A stretch of DNA of 14,334 bases from JAFDVL01 sp043783625. GTDB taxonomy: Bacteria > Acidobacteriota > Blastocatellia > RBC074. The stretch spans positions 1 to 14,334 of the forward strand of contig JAYVZE010000229.1 in NCBI GenBank assembly GCA_043783625.1, read 5' to 3'. Of the stretch, positions 6,834 to 14,308 are shown in pieces. The notes beneath the pieces are model-generated. The model ran no database searches and was not told the DNA's origin. It was given only the letters and a program-made list of their open reading frames with translations. A program made the position numbers and the translations under genes. Each line of letters opens with the position of its first letter. The stretch's first letter is position 1.

Positions 6834-7271
6834 ATGACAAAACTATCGAAGAAAGAAGCCGGGTTTTCGCTGGTAGAAATACTTATCGTGATAATGATGA
6901 TTGGCACTATTGTGGCAATGGGTTCATCAGCGTTCACGGGTGCTAAGGTGTCCGCCGGTAAATCTGCGGCGGCTTCACAATTACGGTCACTGTACAGTGC
7001 CCAGCAAAACTATCACATTCAAAACTCTCGCTTTGCCAATATTAGCGAGCTTGCTACTGCCAATAACGGACAATTTGGCACAGTCAATGCAAATAAACTC
7101 TCGAATGGGCGATATGAATATCAGATGGTGCCTTTAATTCCAGCCTCAAGTGCCCTTTCTAATTCATTTACGATGGAAGCAAACGGGCAGGACAATTCTC
7201 AATTAATAAAATTTCAAATCAACGAGCGAGCGAGCATTGCTCAGTTATTACCTGTAGTTAAAAACTGGTAG
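6834..7271 (+). CDS. Type IV pilin-like protein (prepilin N-terminal methylation domain)
   Basis: This is a small secreted or membrane-anchored pilin-type subunit. Counted from the ATG at 6834 it has a 10-residue basic leader, MTKLSKKEAG, cut by prepilin peptidase between G10 and F11. The mature end FSLVEILIVIMMIGTIVAMG carries the conserved Glu at mature position 5 and a hydrophobic helix for membrane insertion and filament assembly. The remaining ~115 residues form a short globular head with no cysteines. I prefer 6834 because AAAGG (6821-6825) sits 8 bases upstream; the in-frame ATG at 6828 would be only 2 bases from it. Prepilin peptidase, assembly ATPase and secretin genes are not nearby, so it may be a minor or accessory pilin, or a type II secretion pseudopilin. 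It appears cotranscribed with the gene that follows 51 bases later. Confidence 0.88.
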   Translation: MTKLSKKEAGFSLVEILIVIMMIGTIVAMGSSAFTGAKVSAGKSAAASQLRSLYSAQQNYHIQNSRFANISELATANNGQFGTVNANKLSNGRYEYQMVPLIPASSALSNSFTMEANGQDNSQLIKFQINERASIAQLLPVVKNW

Positions 7272-7322
7272 TCAAGCTGATAGCTGAGTTCACTCTCGCC
7301 CCACGGTTCTCAATTCAATTGT

Positions 7323-9335
7323 ATGTCACTTAACGAATCTGCGACTGCTGCGACACCAGCTAAAGAGAAGAATATTGCCAAGGATTCACTGGCTTTTCTC
7401 CGCCGCTCCATTGAGAAAATGAAATCGTTGCAAGCCACTGAGCGGGTGCTTGCCAACGTGGAAAAAGCGGTGCTGAATAAAGTCCCGGAGAAGTTTAATT
7501 TAATTCCTCTGACAGCGGCTATTCATAAACTCAACGAATCTCTTCGTCTGAACGATGAAGTAAAAATACGAGAAGCGAACAGTGGCGTCAGCTTTGAGCT
7601 GGAATCCGTAGTTAATCATCTTGTCCAGCGTGACGATCATATTCAGCCTTATAACATGCGGCGGTTTTGCGATCAGTCGGATACGATTCTTGATCTCAAT
7701 GCGTATGCTGCACTGACCAGTTTTTATCGCTCGCTTCCGCATACTGAACAGAATCGCGGGAAATATGATTTTGTCGTGACACGACTTTTTTCGACGACGA
7801 TTCCCGGTTCAAATAATAAGCTTCGCACCTTACGCACCAGCCGTGAACAAGTGGTCAAGCGCTTAACTGAAATGTGTGCGGCCTGGGGCGAGGATACGCA
7901 GAATTGGTCTTCTGATTCAGCCAAAGTCACTGAGACGAATCGCTGTTTTGATGAATTTATCAATGAGGTTCGTACGATTACCAGTTTAGAAGAAATGGCG
8001 GACAAATCTTTCTTTCAACGTGTTCGTGATTTTAAGGCGAATGTCGGAGAGTTACTGTACATCCCAGAAGTTACTGCCACTTCAGTTGAGACGAACATTA
8101 TCATCTCGAATCGGTTTACGGTTTTAATGGAAGCCGAAACCGAAGAAATCCGTGAAGAACCTGAAGCCATCCAGGAAATAGCGGCAGTGTACAGTGATAT
8201 TTACTCCAGCGGATCCAGCGATATTGCGCGGATTATTAGTGAGCTGGAAGATAATTCACAGCAACAGGGAGTGGGGGTTCGTGAGCGTGTTTCGCGCTTT
8301 ACCAGATTATTACAAATCGCAGTCAAGTCCGAGGAAGGGAACAAGCTACCACCACCGCCGTTACCAGATGAAGCCTTCATTGTAGCAGTCGGAGCCGGAG
8401 ACATGGCATCTATTCCAGAGCCTTCATTTGCTACAACGCCTGCTGCTGAAGAGGAAATGAGTCCCGATTTACAGGTGCTTTGCTCGAATCCTGAGTTGCA
8501 GCCACTGGTTGAGTCGTATATGAGGTCTTCAGCGGAGGTTCGAAAACTCGACCTTCACAATTTTCTCTCACCTTTGCCGGAGGACACTGACTTACATAAC
8601 GATGTTGAATTACGCCGAGAGTCTTTGGAATTAATTCTGGGTGCAGATTATCTGGTCAGAACAGAATTGGGCAAGAATTGTGAACCGGGTGATGGCATCG
8701 AAGACCGTGTAGCTAATCTCTTCAACCAAATGGAGCGCTCCAGTGATGAGGTTCGGGATTTAATCAAGGAGACCCGTCACAAGGATCAAAATGCAAACTA
8801 TGAAGCCTTGCTACAGGTTTATAATCATTTGATGGGCGCACGATTGCGGATGCAATCTGCCATCGTTAGACGTACTGCCAGTGAATTACAATCTCAGGAA
8901 GACGATTCTCCCGTTGCCTACGGGAATGCCGAGGAAGCTGTAGTTGTAGAGGTTCCAAAGGAATCGCTTGCCTCTCGACTGGGGGTCAGCAAATGGTTGA
9001 TCGCCGCAGCTATTCTTCTCCTTGCCTCGGCAGTAGCCTTTAAATTTCTTTATCTTGATAAAGCAGAAGTCCCTAAAGATGGAGTATCTGTTGTGTTGCT
9101 AAACCGCAATGAATTGCCAGGCAGTGAACTGATTGCGCAAGTCAAGCTCAATGGCGATTTACTTCTTTGTGAAGTCAATGCGAGCTGGGCTGCCCTGCCG
9201 CCTGAGACCCGAAAAGAGAAGCTTGAAGCTCTTTACGAGTTTGCACAAACGAAAGGTGCAAGCGTCCTGATGGTCATTGACGCCAAAGGAACTACGGTTG
9301 GTAGTGCTAATAAATCAGGAGCCTTCATCGAGTAA
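7323..9335 (+). CDS. Unrecognised 670-residue single-pass membrane protein paired with the pilin gene
   Basis: I do not recognise this protein. There is no signal peptide. Residues 1 to about 555 are hydrophilic, charged and probably largely helical, with a proline-rich break (PPPPLPD) near residue 342. One transmembrane helix lies near residues 556-579 (WLIAAAILLLASAVAFKFLYL). About 90 residues follow it, forming a compact alpha/beta-looking domain (PGSELIAQVKLNGDLLLCEVNASWAALPP... then FAQTKGASVLMVIDAKGTTVGSA). The predicted topology is a large cytoplasmic part with a small periplasmic C-terminal domain. No catalytic motif is visible. It follows the pilin by 51 bases and is closed by a strong terminator, so the two likely form one operon; a role in assembling, anchoring or sensing the pilin is a guess. 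No clear ribosome site precedes the ATG, and no better in-frame start was seen. Confidence 0.85.
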   Translation: MSLNESATAATPAKEKNIAKDSLAFLRRSIEKMKSLQATERVLANVEKAVLNKVPEKFNLIPLTAAIHKLNESLRLNDEVKIREANSGVSFELESVVNHLVQRDDHIQPYNMRRFCDQSDTILDLNAYAALTSFYRSLPHTEQNRGKYDFVVTRLFSTTIPGSNNKLRTLRTSREQVVKRLTEMCAAWGEDTQNWSSDSAKVTETNRCFDEFINEVRTITSLEEMADKSFFQRVRDFKANVGELLYIPEVTATSVETNIIISNRFTVLMEAETEEIREEPEAIQEIAAVYSDIYSSGSSDIARIISELEDNSQQQGVGVRERVSRFTRLLQIAVKSEEGNKLPPPPLPDEAFIVAVGAGDMASIPEPSFATTPAAEEEMSPDLQVLCSNPELQPLVESYMRSSAEVRKLDLHNFLSPLPEDTDLHNDVELRRESLELILGADYLVRTELGKNCEPGDGIEDRVANLFNQMERSSDEVRDLIKETRHKDQNANYEALLQVYNHLMGARLRMQSAIVRRTASELQSQEDDSPVAYGNAEEAVVVEVPKESLASRLGVSKWLIAAAILLLASAVAFKFLYLDKAEVPKDGVSVVLLNRNELPGSELIAQVKLNGDLLLCEVNASWAALPPETRKEKLEALYEFAQTKGASVLMVIDAKGTTVGSANKSGAFIE

Positions 9336-9369
9336 AAAAAGTTACCTCTTTCGATTGATACTACCGCTG

Positions 9370-9404
9370 ACGGGGTTCGGGGATTTTTCCTGAACCCCGT
9401 TTTT
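9370..9404 (+). terminator. Intrinsic terminator of the pilin/membrane-protein unit
   Basis: ACGGGGTTC (9370-9378) pairs perfectly with GAACCCCGT (9392-9400). Extra inner pairing between GGA and TCC is possible, and the stem is followed directly by a T-run (9400-9404). It lies 35 bases past the stop of the 670-residue protein and before queG, so queG is probably a separate transcript. Confidence 0.88.
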
Positions 9405-9444
9405 ACTTGCCTGAAGGATTATCATCCGGCGACAATGCTCAGCA

Positions 9445-10392
9445 ATGTTACTGAACTCCAATCAGATTAAACTTAAAATCCGTGAACTTGGTTTCGATAA
9501 AGTCGGAATTGTTCCCGCCAGTGCCTTGTCAGAAGAGGGCAGGGAATTGCAAGAATGGCTGGCAAATAACTTCCACGGAACCATGCAGTATCTGGCACGT
9601 GAACCGGAAAAGCGTTCGGATCCGCGCCTGCTTTTGCCTTCTGCCAAATCTGTGATTTGTGTTGCGCTAAATTATTATCACGCTGAAAAGCAGCCTGAGA
9701 CGGCGAAGGTTTCGCGCTATGCCTGGGGCGATGATTATCACGATGTTTTACAGGAAAAACTCAAAGCCCTGCGTGTTTGGATGCAGGAGCAAGTGCCGGA
9801 AATTGAGACAAAAATTTGTGTTGATACTGCGCCAATGATGGACAAAGCCTGGGCTGTCCGCGCTGGTCTTGGCTGGCTTGGCAAACATACCAATGTGATT
9901 ACACGCGAATTTGGTTCCTGGGTATTTTTAGGTGAGATGCTGATTTCGGAAGAGCTTGAATACGATAATTACATCGAAAATGATCACTGTGGAAAATGTA
10001 CCGCGTGTCTTGATGCCTGTCCGACTCAGGCGATTATCGAACCTTACAAACTGGACGCGACGCGGTGTATTTCGTACGGGACGATTGAACTCCGAAGTGA
10101 AGAACTGCCGGAAGTAATGCGCGACAATCTCGAAGGCTGGGTTTACGGCTGTGATATTTGTCAGGATGTCTGCCCCTGGACACGTTTTTCTAAGCTGACG
10201 CAGGAGGAAAGATTTTCTCCGCGTGCAGGTATCACAGAAATGAAATTAGAAGAATTAGTTGAGATGTCGCAAGAGGAATTTTCGACCAGATTTCGCGGGA
10301 GCGCAATCAAGCGTGCCAAAGTTGCAGGGCTGCGTCGCAATGCTAAAGCATTAGTTCAGATCGCTTCAAAGAAAGTTGATGTAGTGGATTAA
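9445..10392 (+). CDS. queG: Epoxyqueuosine reductase QueG (cobalamin and 4Fe-4S enzyme)
   Basis: QueG reduces epoxyqueuosine to queuosine in the wobble position of GUN-anticodon tRNAs, using cobalamin and two [4Fe-4S] clusters in the cytoplasm. The N-terminal part has the KIRELGFDKVGIVPA opening, RSDPRLLLPSAKSVI, and VDTAPMMDKAWAVRAGLGWLGKHTN with the likely catalytic aspartate D127. Cluster ligands are CGKCTACLDAC (C182, C185, C188, C192), C208, and CDICQDVC (C236, C239, C243), the standard ferredoxin-like arrangement. The length is 315 residues, which covers the catalytic core but not the C-terminal HEAT-repeat region present in longer QueG proteins. The ATG at 9445 is followed at once by conserved sequence. 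The only purine-rich site, AAGGA at 9415-9419, is too far upstream, so initiation is not typical. Confidence 0.93.
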   Translation: MLLNSNQIKLKIRELGFDKVGIVPASALSEEGRELQEWLANNFHGTMQYLAREPEKRSDPRLLLPSAKSVICVALNYYHAEKQPETAKVSRYAWGDDYHDVLQEKLKALRVWMQEQVPEIETKICVDTAPMMDKAWAVRAGLGWLGKHTNVITREFGSWVFLGEMLISEELEYDNYIENDHCGKCTACLDACPTQAIIEPYKLDATRCISYGTIELRSEELPEVMRDNLEGWVYGCDICQDVCPWTRFSKLTQEERFSPRAGITEMKLEELVEMSQEEFSTRFRGSAIKRAKVAGLRRNAKALVQIASKKVDVVD

Positions 10393-10481
10393 ATTTCCAC
10401 AACCGGAAAAATCTAACGATTCCCTTGTAATAATCGGGTAAATGGCTACTTATCTATGTTTTAACAGTGAGGATAGAGAGT

Positions 10482-10507
10482 GACCGGAAACGTTCCGAAG
10501 GTCTTTT
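10482..10507 (+). terminator. Possible weak terminator downstream of queG
   Basis: GACC (10482-10485) and GGAA (10486-10489) can pair with GGTC (10500-10503) and TTCC (10493-10496), with a 3-base bulge (GAA) and a 3-base loop, followed by TTTT (10504-10507). The bulge and short T-run make it a weak candidate. The T-run is also the start of the first TTTTCCACA box, so the two readings compete. Confidence 0.3.
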
Positions 10508-10525
10508 CCACAGGTTTTCCACAGG
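10504..10525 (+). repeat. Tandem TTTTCCACAGG boxes (DnaA-box-like)
   Basis: TTTTCCACAGG occurs twice in direct succession (10504-10514 and 10515-10525), a period of 11 bases or about one helical turn. A third related site, ATTTCCACA, lies at 10393-10401 just after the queG stop, in the same orientation. TTTTCCACA differs by one base from the classical DnaA box TTATCCACA and equals a form described in some bacteria. The rest of the convergent gap (10393-10625) shows no gene. Confidence 0.5.
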
Positions 10526-10625
10526 AAATAGGGTTTTGAGCTAAAGTCGAAGAGTAAAAGTATTCACTTAACCGAACTGGCTTCTTGTTTAATCTTCACT
10601 GACTTGCTCTAAGTTATTGCTAATG

Positions 10626-11087
10626 TTAGACTTTATAGTCTGAGAAAATTTCTATCGTATCGCCTGACAGAATAATCCCGCCTTCAATTACACGCGCAAA
10701 TTGTCCGCAATGCTGATAAGTCGCTTTCGGAAGCCTTTTATCAATTTTTGTAAGTGCTCCACAAGGCTTTCGAACTTCTGTAATTTCAAGAATGGCGGCA
10801 CCAATTTTGAGCCTGGTTCCTGCGGGAAGCGAATCAAGAGGCAGGCCTTCGGTAAGTAAATTGGTGCTTAATTCTTCAGGAGAAATGGCGATGCCAGCTT
10901 CGGTGATTTCGAGTAATGTTTCGGACGCAAACAAGCTGATCTGGCGATGAGATTTGAGACCTGCATGATGATCGCCATTAAGACCGTGATCGGGAATTAG
11001 TTTTGCAGTTTCGATGGCGACTTTAGAAGTACCCTTTTGCGAGCCAGTGAAAATGCCGATGAGTTTGTTCATAGCCGCTGGCGTCAT
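10626..11087 (-). CDS. MOSC-domain protein
   Basis: A 153-residue stand-alone MOSC domain, cytoplasmic. The family is related to molybdenum-cofactor sulfurase C-termini and is thought to carry or transfer sulfur to metal cofactors or small acceptors. Visible family features are GLNGDHH (35-41), RQISLFASE (48-56), an Asn followed by a Leu-Pro-Ala-Gly-Thr turn (N76, LPAGT), and the conserved cysteine in KPCGAL (C109). Length is normal for YiiM-like and shorter members. The first ATG (11085-11087) has GAGG 10 bases upstream, formed around the preceding stop codon. An alternative ATG five codons later (MNKLIGIF) fits the usual protein start as well. The gene begins 12 bases after the E1 stop, so the two are almost certainly cotranscribed; the biological link between them is not clear. 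Confidence 0.85.
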   Translation of the reverse strand: MTPAAMNKLIGIFTGSQKGTSKVAIETAKLIPDHGLNGDHHAGLKSHRQISLFASETLLEITEAGIAISPEELSTNLLTEGLPLDSLPAGTRLKIGAAILEITEVRKPCGALTKIDKRLPKATYQHCGQFARVIEGGIILSGDTIEIFSDYKV

Positions 11088-11099
11088 TGAAGGTAAGCC

Positions 11100-13229
11100 T
11101 CAGTACTTTGCTAAGTTTGTAATCGCTTTCAAGACATCATCACTCTGCGGCAGAATTTCATCTTCGACATCCGGCGCATACGCCACAAAGCAATCCAGCG
11201 CAGCGACACGTTTGACCGGAGCGTCTAAATATTCAAATAGCTCATCCGCAATCCGGGCTGCGATTTCTGCGCCGTAGCCCCAGGATTGCGAATCTTCATA
11301 CGCCACAATTACTTTACTGGTTTTTTTGACGCTGGTGGCAATTGCTTCCCAGTCGTACGGATTCAGGCTGCGCAAATCAATGACTTCAACACTGATGCCT
11401 TGTGTAGCGGCTTCTTTTGCGGCGACTACCGAACGTTGCACCAAAGCTCCATAAGCAATGATCGTGACATCTGTTCCTGCGCAAACGGTTTTGGCTTTGC
11501 CGAACGGAATCATGAAATTCGGATCAGGATACTGGCTCTTGTTGTACGTCTGGCGATAGAGATGTTTGTGTTCGAGGAACAAAACCGGATCGTCGCAGCG
11601 AATGGCAGTTCGTAATAATCCAGCGGCATCGAGTGCCGTCGAAGGCGCAATCACACGCCATCCGGGAATCGAAGTGAAAAGTTGCGATCCGGTCATGCTG
11701 TGATAAATCGCGCCGCCTTTGAGGTATCCGCCAAACGGGACGCGTACGACCATCGGGCATTTCCACGCATTATTGGAACGCCAGCGCAGCAATGGAATTT
11801 CATTGTGCATTTGCATGTAGGCAGGCCAGATGTAATCGAAAAATTGAATTTCGACGACAGGTTTAAATCCGCGTGTTGCCATTCCCATCGCTCGCCCGAC
11901 AATATTAGCTTCGGCAAGTGGAGAATTGAAAACGCGATCATCGCCGAATTTTCGTTGCAGGTCTTGCGTGACCTTGAAGACTCCGCCTTTGCCTTTGATT
12001 TCGTTCAAATATTCCGAACGGGACAAATCGGCGACATCTTCACCGAAGACCAGAATGCGCGGATCACGCTTCATTTCTTCGTGCAGGCAACGATTGATTA
12101 AATCAACCATCGTGGCTTGATTCCCGTGAAATTTGACTTCGGATTCCGTATCAAACTGCGCCGAAGTCGGATCAATATCCGGCGAATAAACATACAACTG
12201 CGCTGTAGCTTTTGACGGTTGCCCGACAGCTAATGCCTGATCGGCGGCTTCATTAATTTCCTGATCTACTTCAGCTTCGAGTTGCTCTAATTGTGCGCGT
12301 GAAGAAATCCGGTTGCTGATTAAATATTGATTGAGTTTTTTGATAGGATCGCGCCGGGCATCGGCTTCGCGTTCTTCTTCGATACGGTAGTTATGTTCGT
12401 CATCGGAGAGTGAATGTGAGTATGGACGCACCACATGCGCGTGTACCAGTGCCGGTCCGCGACGTTCACGGCAATATTGCGCAGCGCGAGTCATCGCCTC
12501 AAAGCTGGCTAAAATGTCTGTTCCGTCGCATTCTTCAATGTATAAATCGGGGAAGCCCGTGACCAACCTTGAAATGCTGCCACCAGCAGTTTGTACTTCG
12601 ACCGGAGTCGAAATTGCGTAGCCGTTATCCTGCACCAGATACAGCACCGGCAATTTTAGATTGCAGGCAGTGTTCAGCGATTCCCAGAATTCGCCTTCGC
12701 TGGTGGTGCCGTCACCGGAGGAAACTAGGACGATCTCGTCTTCGGCAAACAGCGTAGCGCGGTCTTGAATTTCTTCGATCAAGGCGTAGCGGTGTCCGGC
12801 TTCGGCTGCGCCGACGGCTTGCAGAAATTGCATTCCGGTACAAGAAGAGCGCGAAACTATGTGCAGGCGCGGATCACTCCAATGATTGGGCATTTGACGC
12901 GCACCGGAATTTGGATCAGTTTTCGCCGCGACAGAAGCCAGCAAATGATCTATCGGAGGAATGCCAATTTGCAACGCTAACGCACGATCACGGTAGTATG
13001 GATAGATCCAATCGTAGCCGGGACGCAGGACAGCTCCGGCGGCAATTTGAATGGCTTCGTGTCCGGCTCCGCTGATTTGGAAGTACACGACGTTTTGTCG
13101 CTTGAGCTGAATTTCTTTATCGTCAATGCGCCGCGAAGTGTACATCGTGCGGTAAAAATCCAGCAGCGTTGTGCGGTCTAATTGAACCCGTGATTCAGCT
13201 TTTTTAAGGTCGCTAAGTTTCGTAGTCAT
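11100..13229 (-). CDS. Fused E1 alpha/beta subunit of a 2-oxo-acid dehydrogenase complex (branched-chain or pyruvate type)
   Basis: A thiamine-diphosphate enzyme that decarboxylates a 2-oxo acid and passes the acyl group to lipoyl E2. It is 709 residues, matching alpha (about 1-340) plus beta (about 365-709) in a single chain, joined by a charged linker. Alpha part: AGHEA (H57), YYRDR (78-82), the diphosphate/Mg site GDGTTSEGEFWE (172-183) ending in DNGYAIS (N202), and the HSLSDDEHNYR loop. Beta part: ILVFGEDVAD (392-401), GGVFKVTQDL, NSPLAEANIVG, GFKPVVEIQFFDY, then a transketolase C-terminal domain ending in YEDSQSWGYGAEIAA. HSxSDD in the alpha loop favours branched-chain 2-oxo acids, but the substrate is uncertain. 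The ATG has AAGGAG 15 bases upstream. E2 and E3 genes are not in the window. The MOSC gene follows in the same transcript. Confidence 0.93.
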   Translation of the reverse strand: MTTKLSDLKKAESRVQLDRTTLLDFYRTMYTSRRIDDKEIQLKRQNVVYFQISGAGHEAIQIAAGAVLRPGYDWIYPYYRDRALALQIGIPPIDHLLASVAAKTDPNSGARQMPNHWSDPRLHIVSRSSCTGMQFLQAVGAAEAGHRYALIEEIQDRATLFAEDEIVLVSSGDGTTSEGEFWESLNTACNLKLPVLYLVQDNGYAISTPVEVQTAGGSISRLVTGFPDLYIEECDGTDILASFEAMTRAAQYCRERRGPALVHAHVVRPYSHSLSDDEHNYRIEEEREADARRDPIKKLNQYLISNRISSRAQLEQLEAEVDQEINEAADQALAVGQPSKATAQLYVYSPDIDPTSAQFDTESEVKFHGNQATMVDLINRCLHEEMKRDPRILVFGEDVADLSRSEYLNEIKGKGGVFKVTQDLQRKFGDDRVFNSPLAEANIVGRAMGMATRGFKPVVEIQFFDYIWPAYMQMHNEIPLLRWRSNNAWKCPMVVRVPFGGYLKGGAIYHSMTGSQLFTSIPGWRVIAPSTALDAAGLLRTAIRCDDPVLFLEHKHLYRQTYNKSQYPDPNFMIPFGKAKTVCAGTDVTIIAYGALVQRSVVAAKEAATQGISVEVIDLRSLNPYDWEAIATSVKKTSKVIVAYEDSQSWGYGAEIAARIADELFEYLDAPVKRVAALDCFVAYAPDVEDEILPQSDDVLKAITNLAKY

Positions 13230-13286
13230 CGGGGGTTTTAAAGTCTCCTTAATATGCAGCGCGCAGCAAGTAATCGGTTAAGTATT

Positions 13287-13315
13287 AGTCTAGCTTTAAC
13301 GAGGTTATTGCACAA
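13287..13315 (-). promoter_or_regulatory. Candidate promoter for the E1-MOSC transcript
   Basis: On the minus strand TTGTGC (13315-13310) and TAGACT (13292-13287) are separated by 17 bases. They match the sigma70 consensus in only 3 and 4 of 6 positions, but the spacing and the position about 60 bases before the E1 start are right. Treat it as a weak guess. Confidence 0.22.
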
Positions 13316-13347
13316 GTTTCAGCGAACGTGCGAAACTAGAAATTTAG

Positions 13348-13455
13348 GTGGGCGGGGATCGGTGGTCAGTTTGTGGTAATGGACAGTAGTGGTTGACGTG
13401 AAACAACTGCGAACCGCGAGCTTTTGATTTTAACCGCCCCCCGCCCACTGACCAC
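13348..13455. repeat. G-rich repeat elements in inverted orientation upstream of the DUF2721 gene
   Basis: GTGGGCGGGG (13348-13357) and GTGGTCAGT (13362-13370) each recur as exact reverse complements near the DUF2721 start: CCCCGCCCAC (13439-13448) and ACTGACCAC (13447-13455). The order of the two units is swapped, so this is not one long hairpin but two copies of a repeat family in opposite orientation. The right copy runs up to 4 bases before the ATG at 13460 and so occupies the ribosome-binding position. Confidence 0.6.
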
Positions 13456-13459
13456 TATT

Positions 13460-13960
13460 ATGGATAACCCACTTAGCTTACTTAGCGCAATGATTACGCC
13501 GGCGGTTTTAATTTCCGCTTGTGGAACTTTAATTATGTCAACTTCGCTTCGTCTGGCGCGAATTGTGGACAGAGTCCGCGAATTAAGCCGTGAAACCGAA
13601 GAAATTTTTACCAGCGAAGCCATCACGTTTGGCGAAGAACGCCGCCTTGAATTTGAGCGACAGCTTTTGGTTCATACGCGGCGCGGCAAAATTATTCAGA
13701 ATGCCATGACCGGGTTTTATGGTTCATTGGGATTGCTGGTCGCCGCTACCGTGAGCATTGGTCTCACGGCACTGACAAATCTGGTCTCGTGGCTGCCCGC
13801 AGCGTTGGGAATCGCCGGAACAATTCTCCTGTTTTATGGTTCAATTTTGCTGATTGTCGAAACTCGGCTCGCGCTGCAATCGGTCAACTCCGAGATGCAA
13901 TTTACGATGCGCTTACGTGATCTATATCGGCAACAATCTGAGGACAATAATTTGCCTTAG
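13460..13960 (+). CDS. DUF2721 family integral membrane protein
   Basis: A 166-residue inner-membrane protein of unknown function. Three hydrophobic segments are clear: residues 7-28 (LLSAMITPAVLISACGTLIM...), 85-107 and 112-134. The family signature follows the first segment: STSLRLARIVDRVRELSRE, an amphipathic basic helix, and then a cytoplasmic helical stretch to about residue 80. The length is slightly above the family norm because of a charged C-terminal tail. I place the start at the ATG 13460; the frame is open back to a TTG at 13424, but those 12 codons are read from the intergenic repeat and are not conserved-looking. There is no Shine-Dalgarno site. The gene diverges from the E1 gene, with no functional link implied. 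Confidence 0.85.
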   Translation: MDNPLSLLSAMITPAVLISACGTLIMSTSLRLARIVDRVRELSRETEEIFTSEAITFGEERRLEFERQLLVHTRRGKIIQNAMTGFYGSLGLLVAATVSIGLTALTNLVSWLPAALGIAGTILLFYGSILLIVETRLALQSVNSEMQFTMRLRDLYRQQSEDNNLP

Positions 13961-14308
13961 AAATTTGGCATAGCTCATTCACCTTGCAAAAATTGCTCTT
14001 GACATTTTCTTTCTTCAGCCGTTATTTTCGTTCTCAAGACAGCTTGTTAACTCAAACTCCGGTGCGATCCTCACGGTGTAAATGATTTCTTTGCCGATTC
14101 ATTCAAAATATATTTTTGATGATTTCCTTCACGCCTCTTTACGTTGCATAGTCGGTATGCTAGGCTTGCGCCGTCTCAAAAAAACAATTTATTGCCAGAT
14201 AAAGTTAGAGCCAGTTTTGGGACGCGTTCATTTTTATCACCATTGTCAATTACGGGATTGCGCGGACATGGACTACCCTTGTCGTCATGCGCTTATCAGG
14301 AGCTTGTT
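13961..14308. other. 348-base intergenic region without a recognisable gene
   Basis: No ORF of convincing length, tRNA or riboswitch core was seen on either strand. TTGACA occurs at 13999-14004, but its best -10 partner (TATTTT at an 18-base spacing, 14023-14028) matches only four of six, so a promoter is possible but unproven. The region is AT-rich around 14100-14125. It probably carries the promoter and leader of the gene starting at 14309. Confidence 0.5.

Noticed and set aside
10393..10625. Chromosomal replication origin
   Set aside because: DnaA-like boxes exist, but neighbouring genes converge, dnaA/dnaN/gidA-type genes are absent, and no AT-rich unwinding stretch was seen next to the boxes.
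11682..12101. 139-codon plus-strand frame inside the E1 gene
   Set aside because: It lies wholly within the strongly supported E1 beta coding sequence and has no ribosome site or recognisable motif.
13316..13336. Operator-like GTTTC/GAAAC inverted repeat upstream of the E1 promoter candidate
   Set aside because: The arms are only 5 bp with an 11-base centre that is not symmetric, which is expected by chance.
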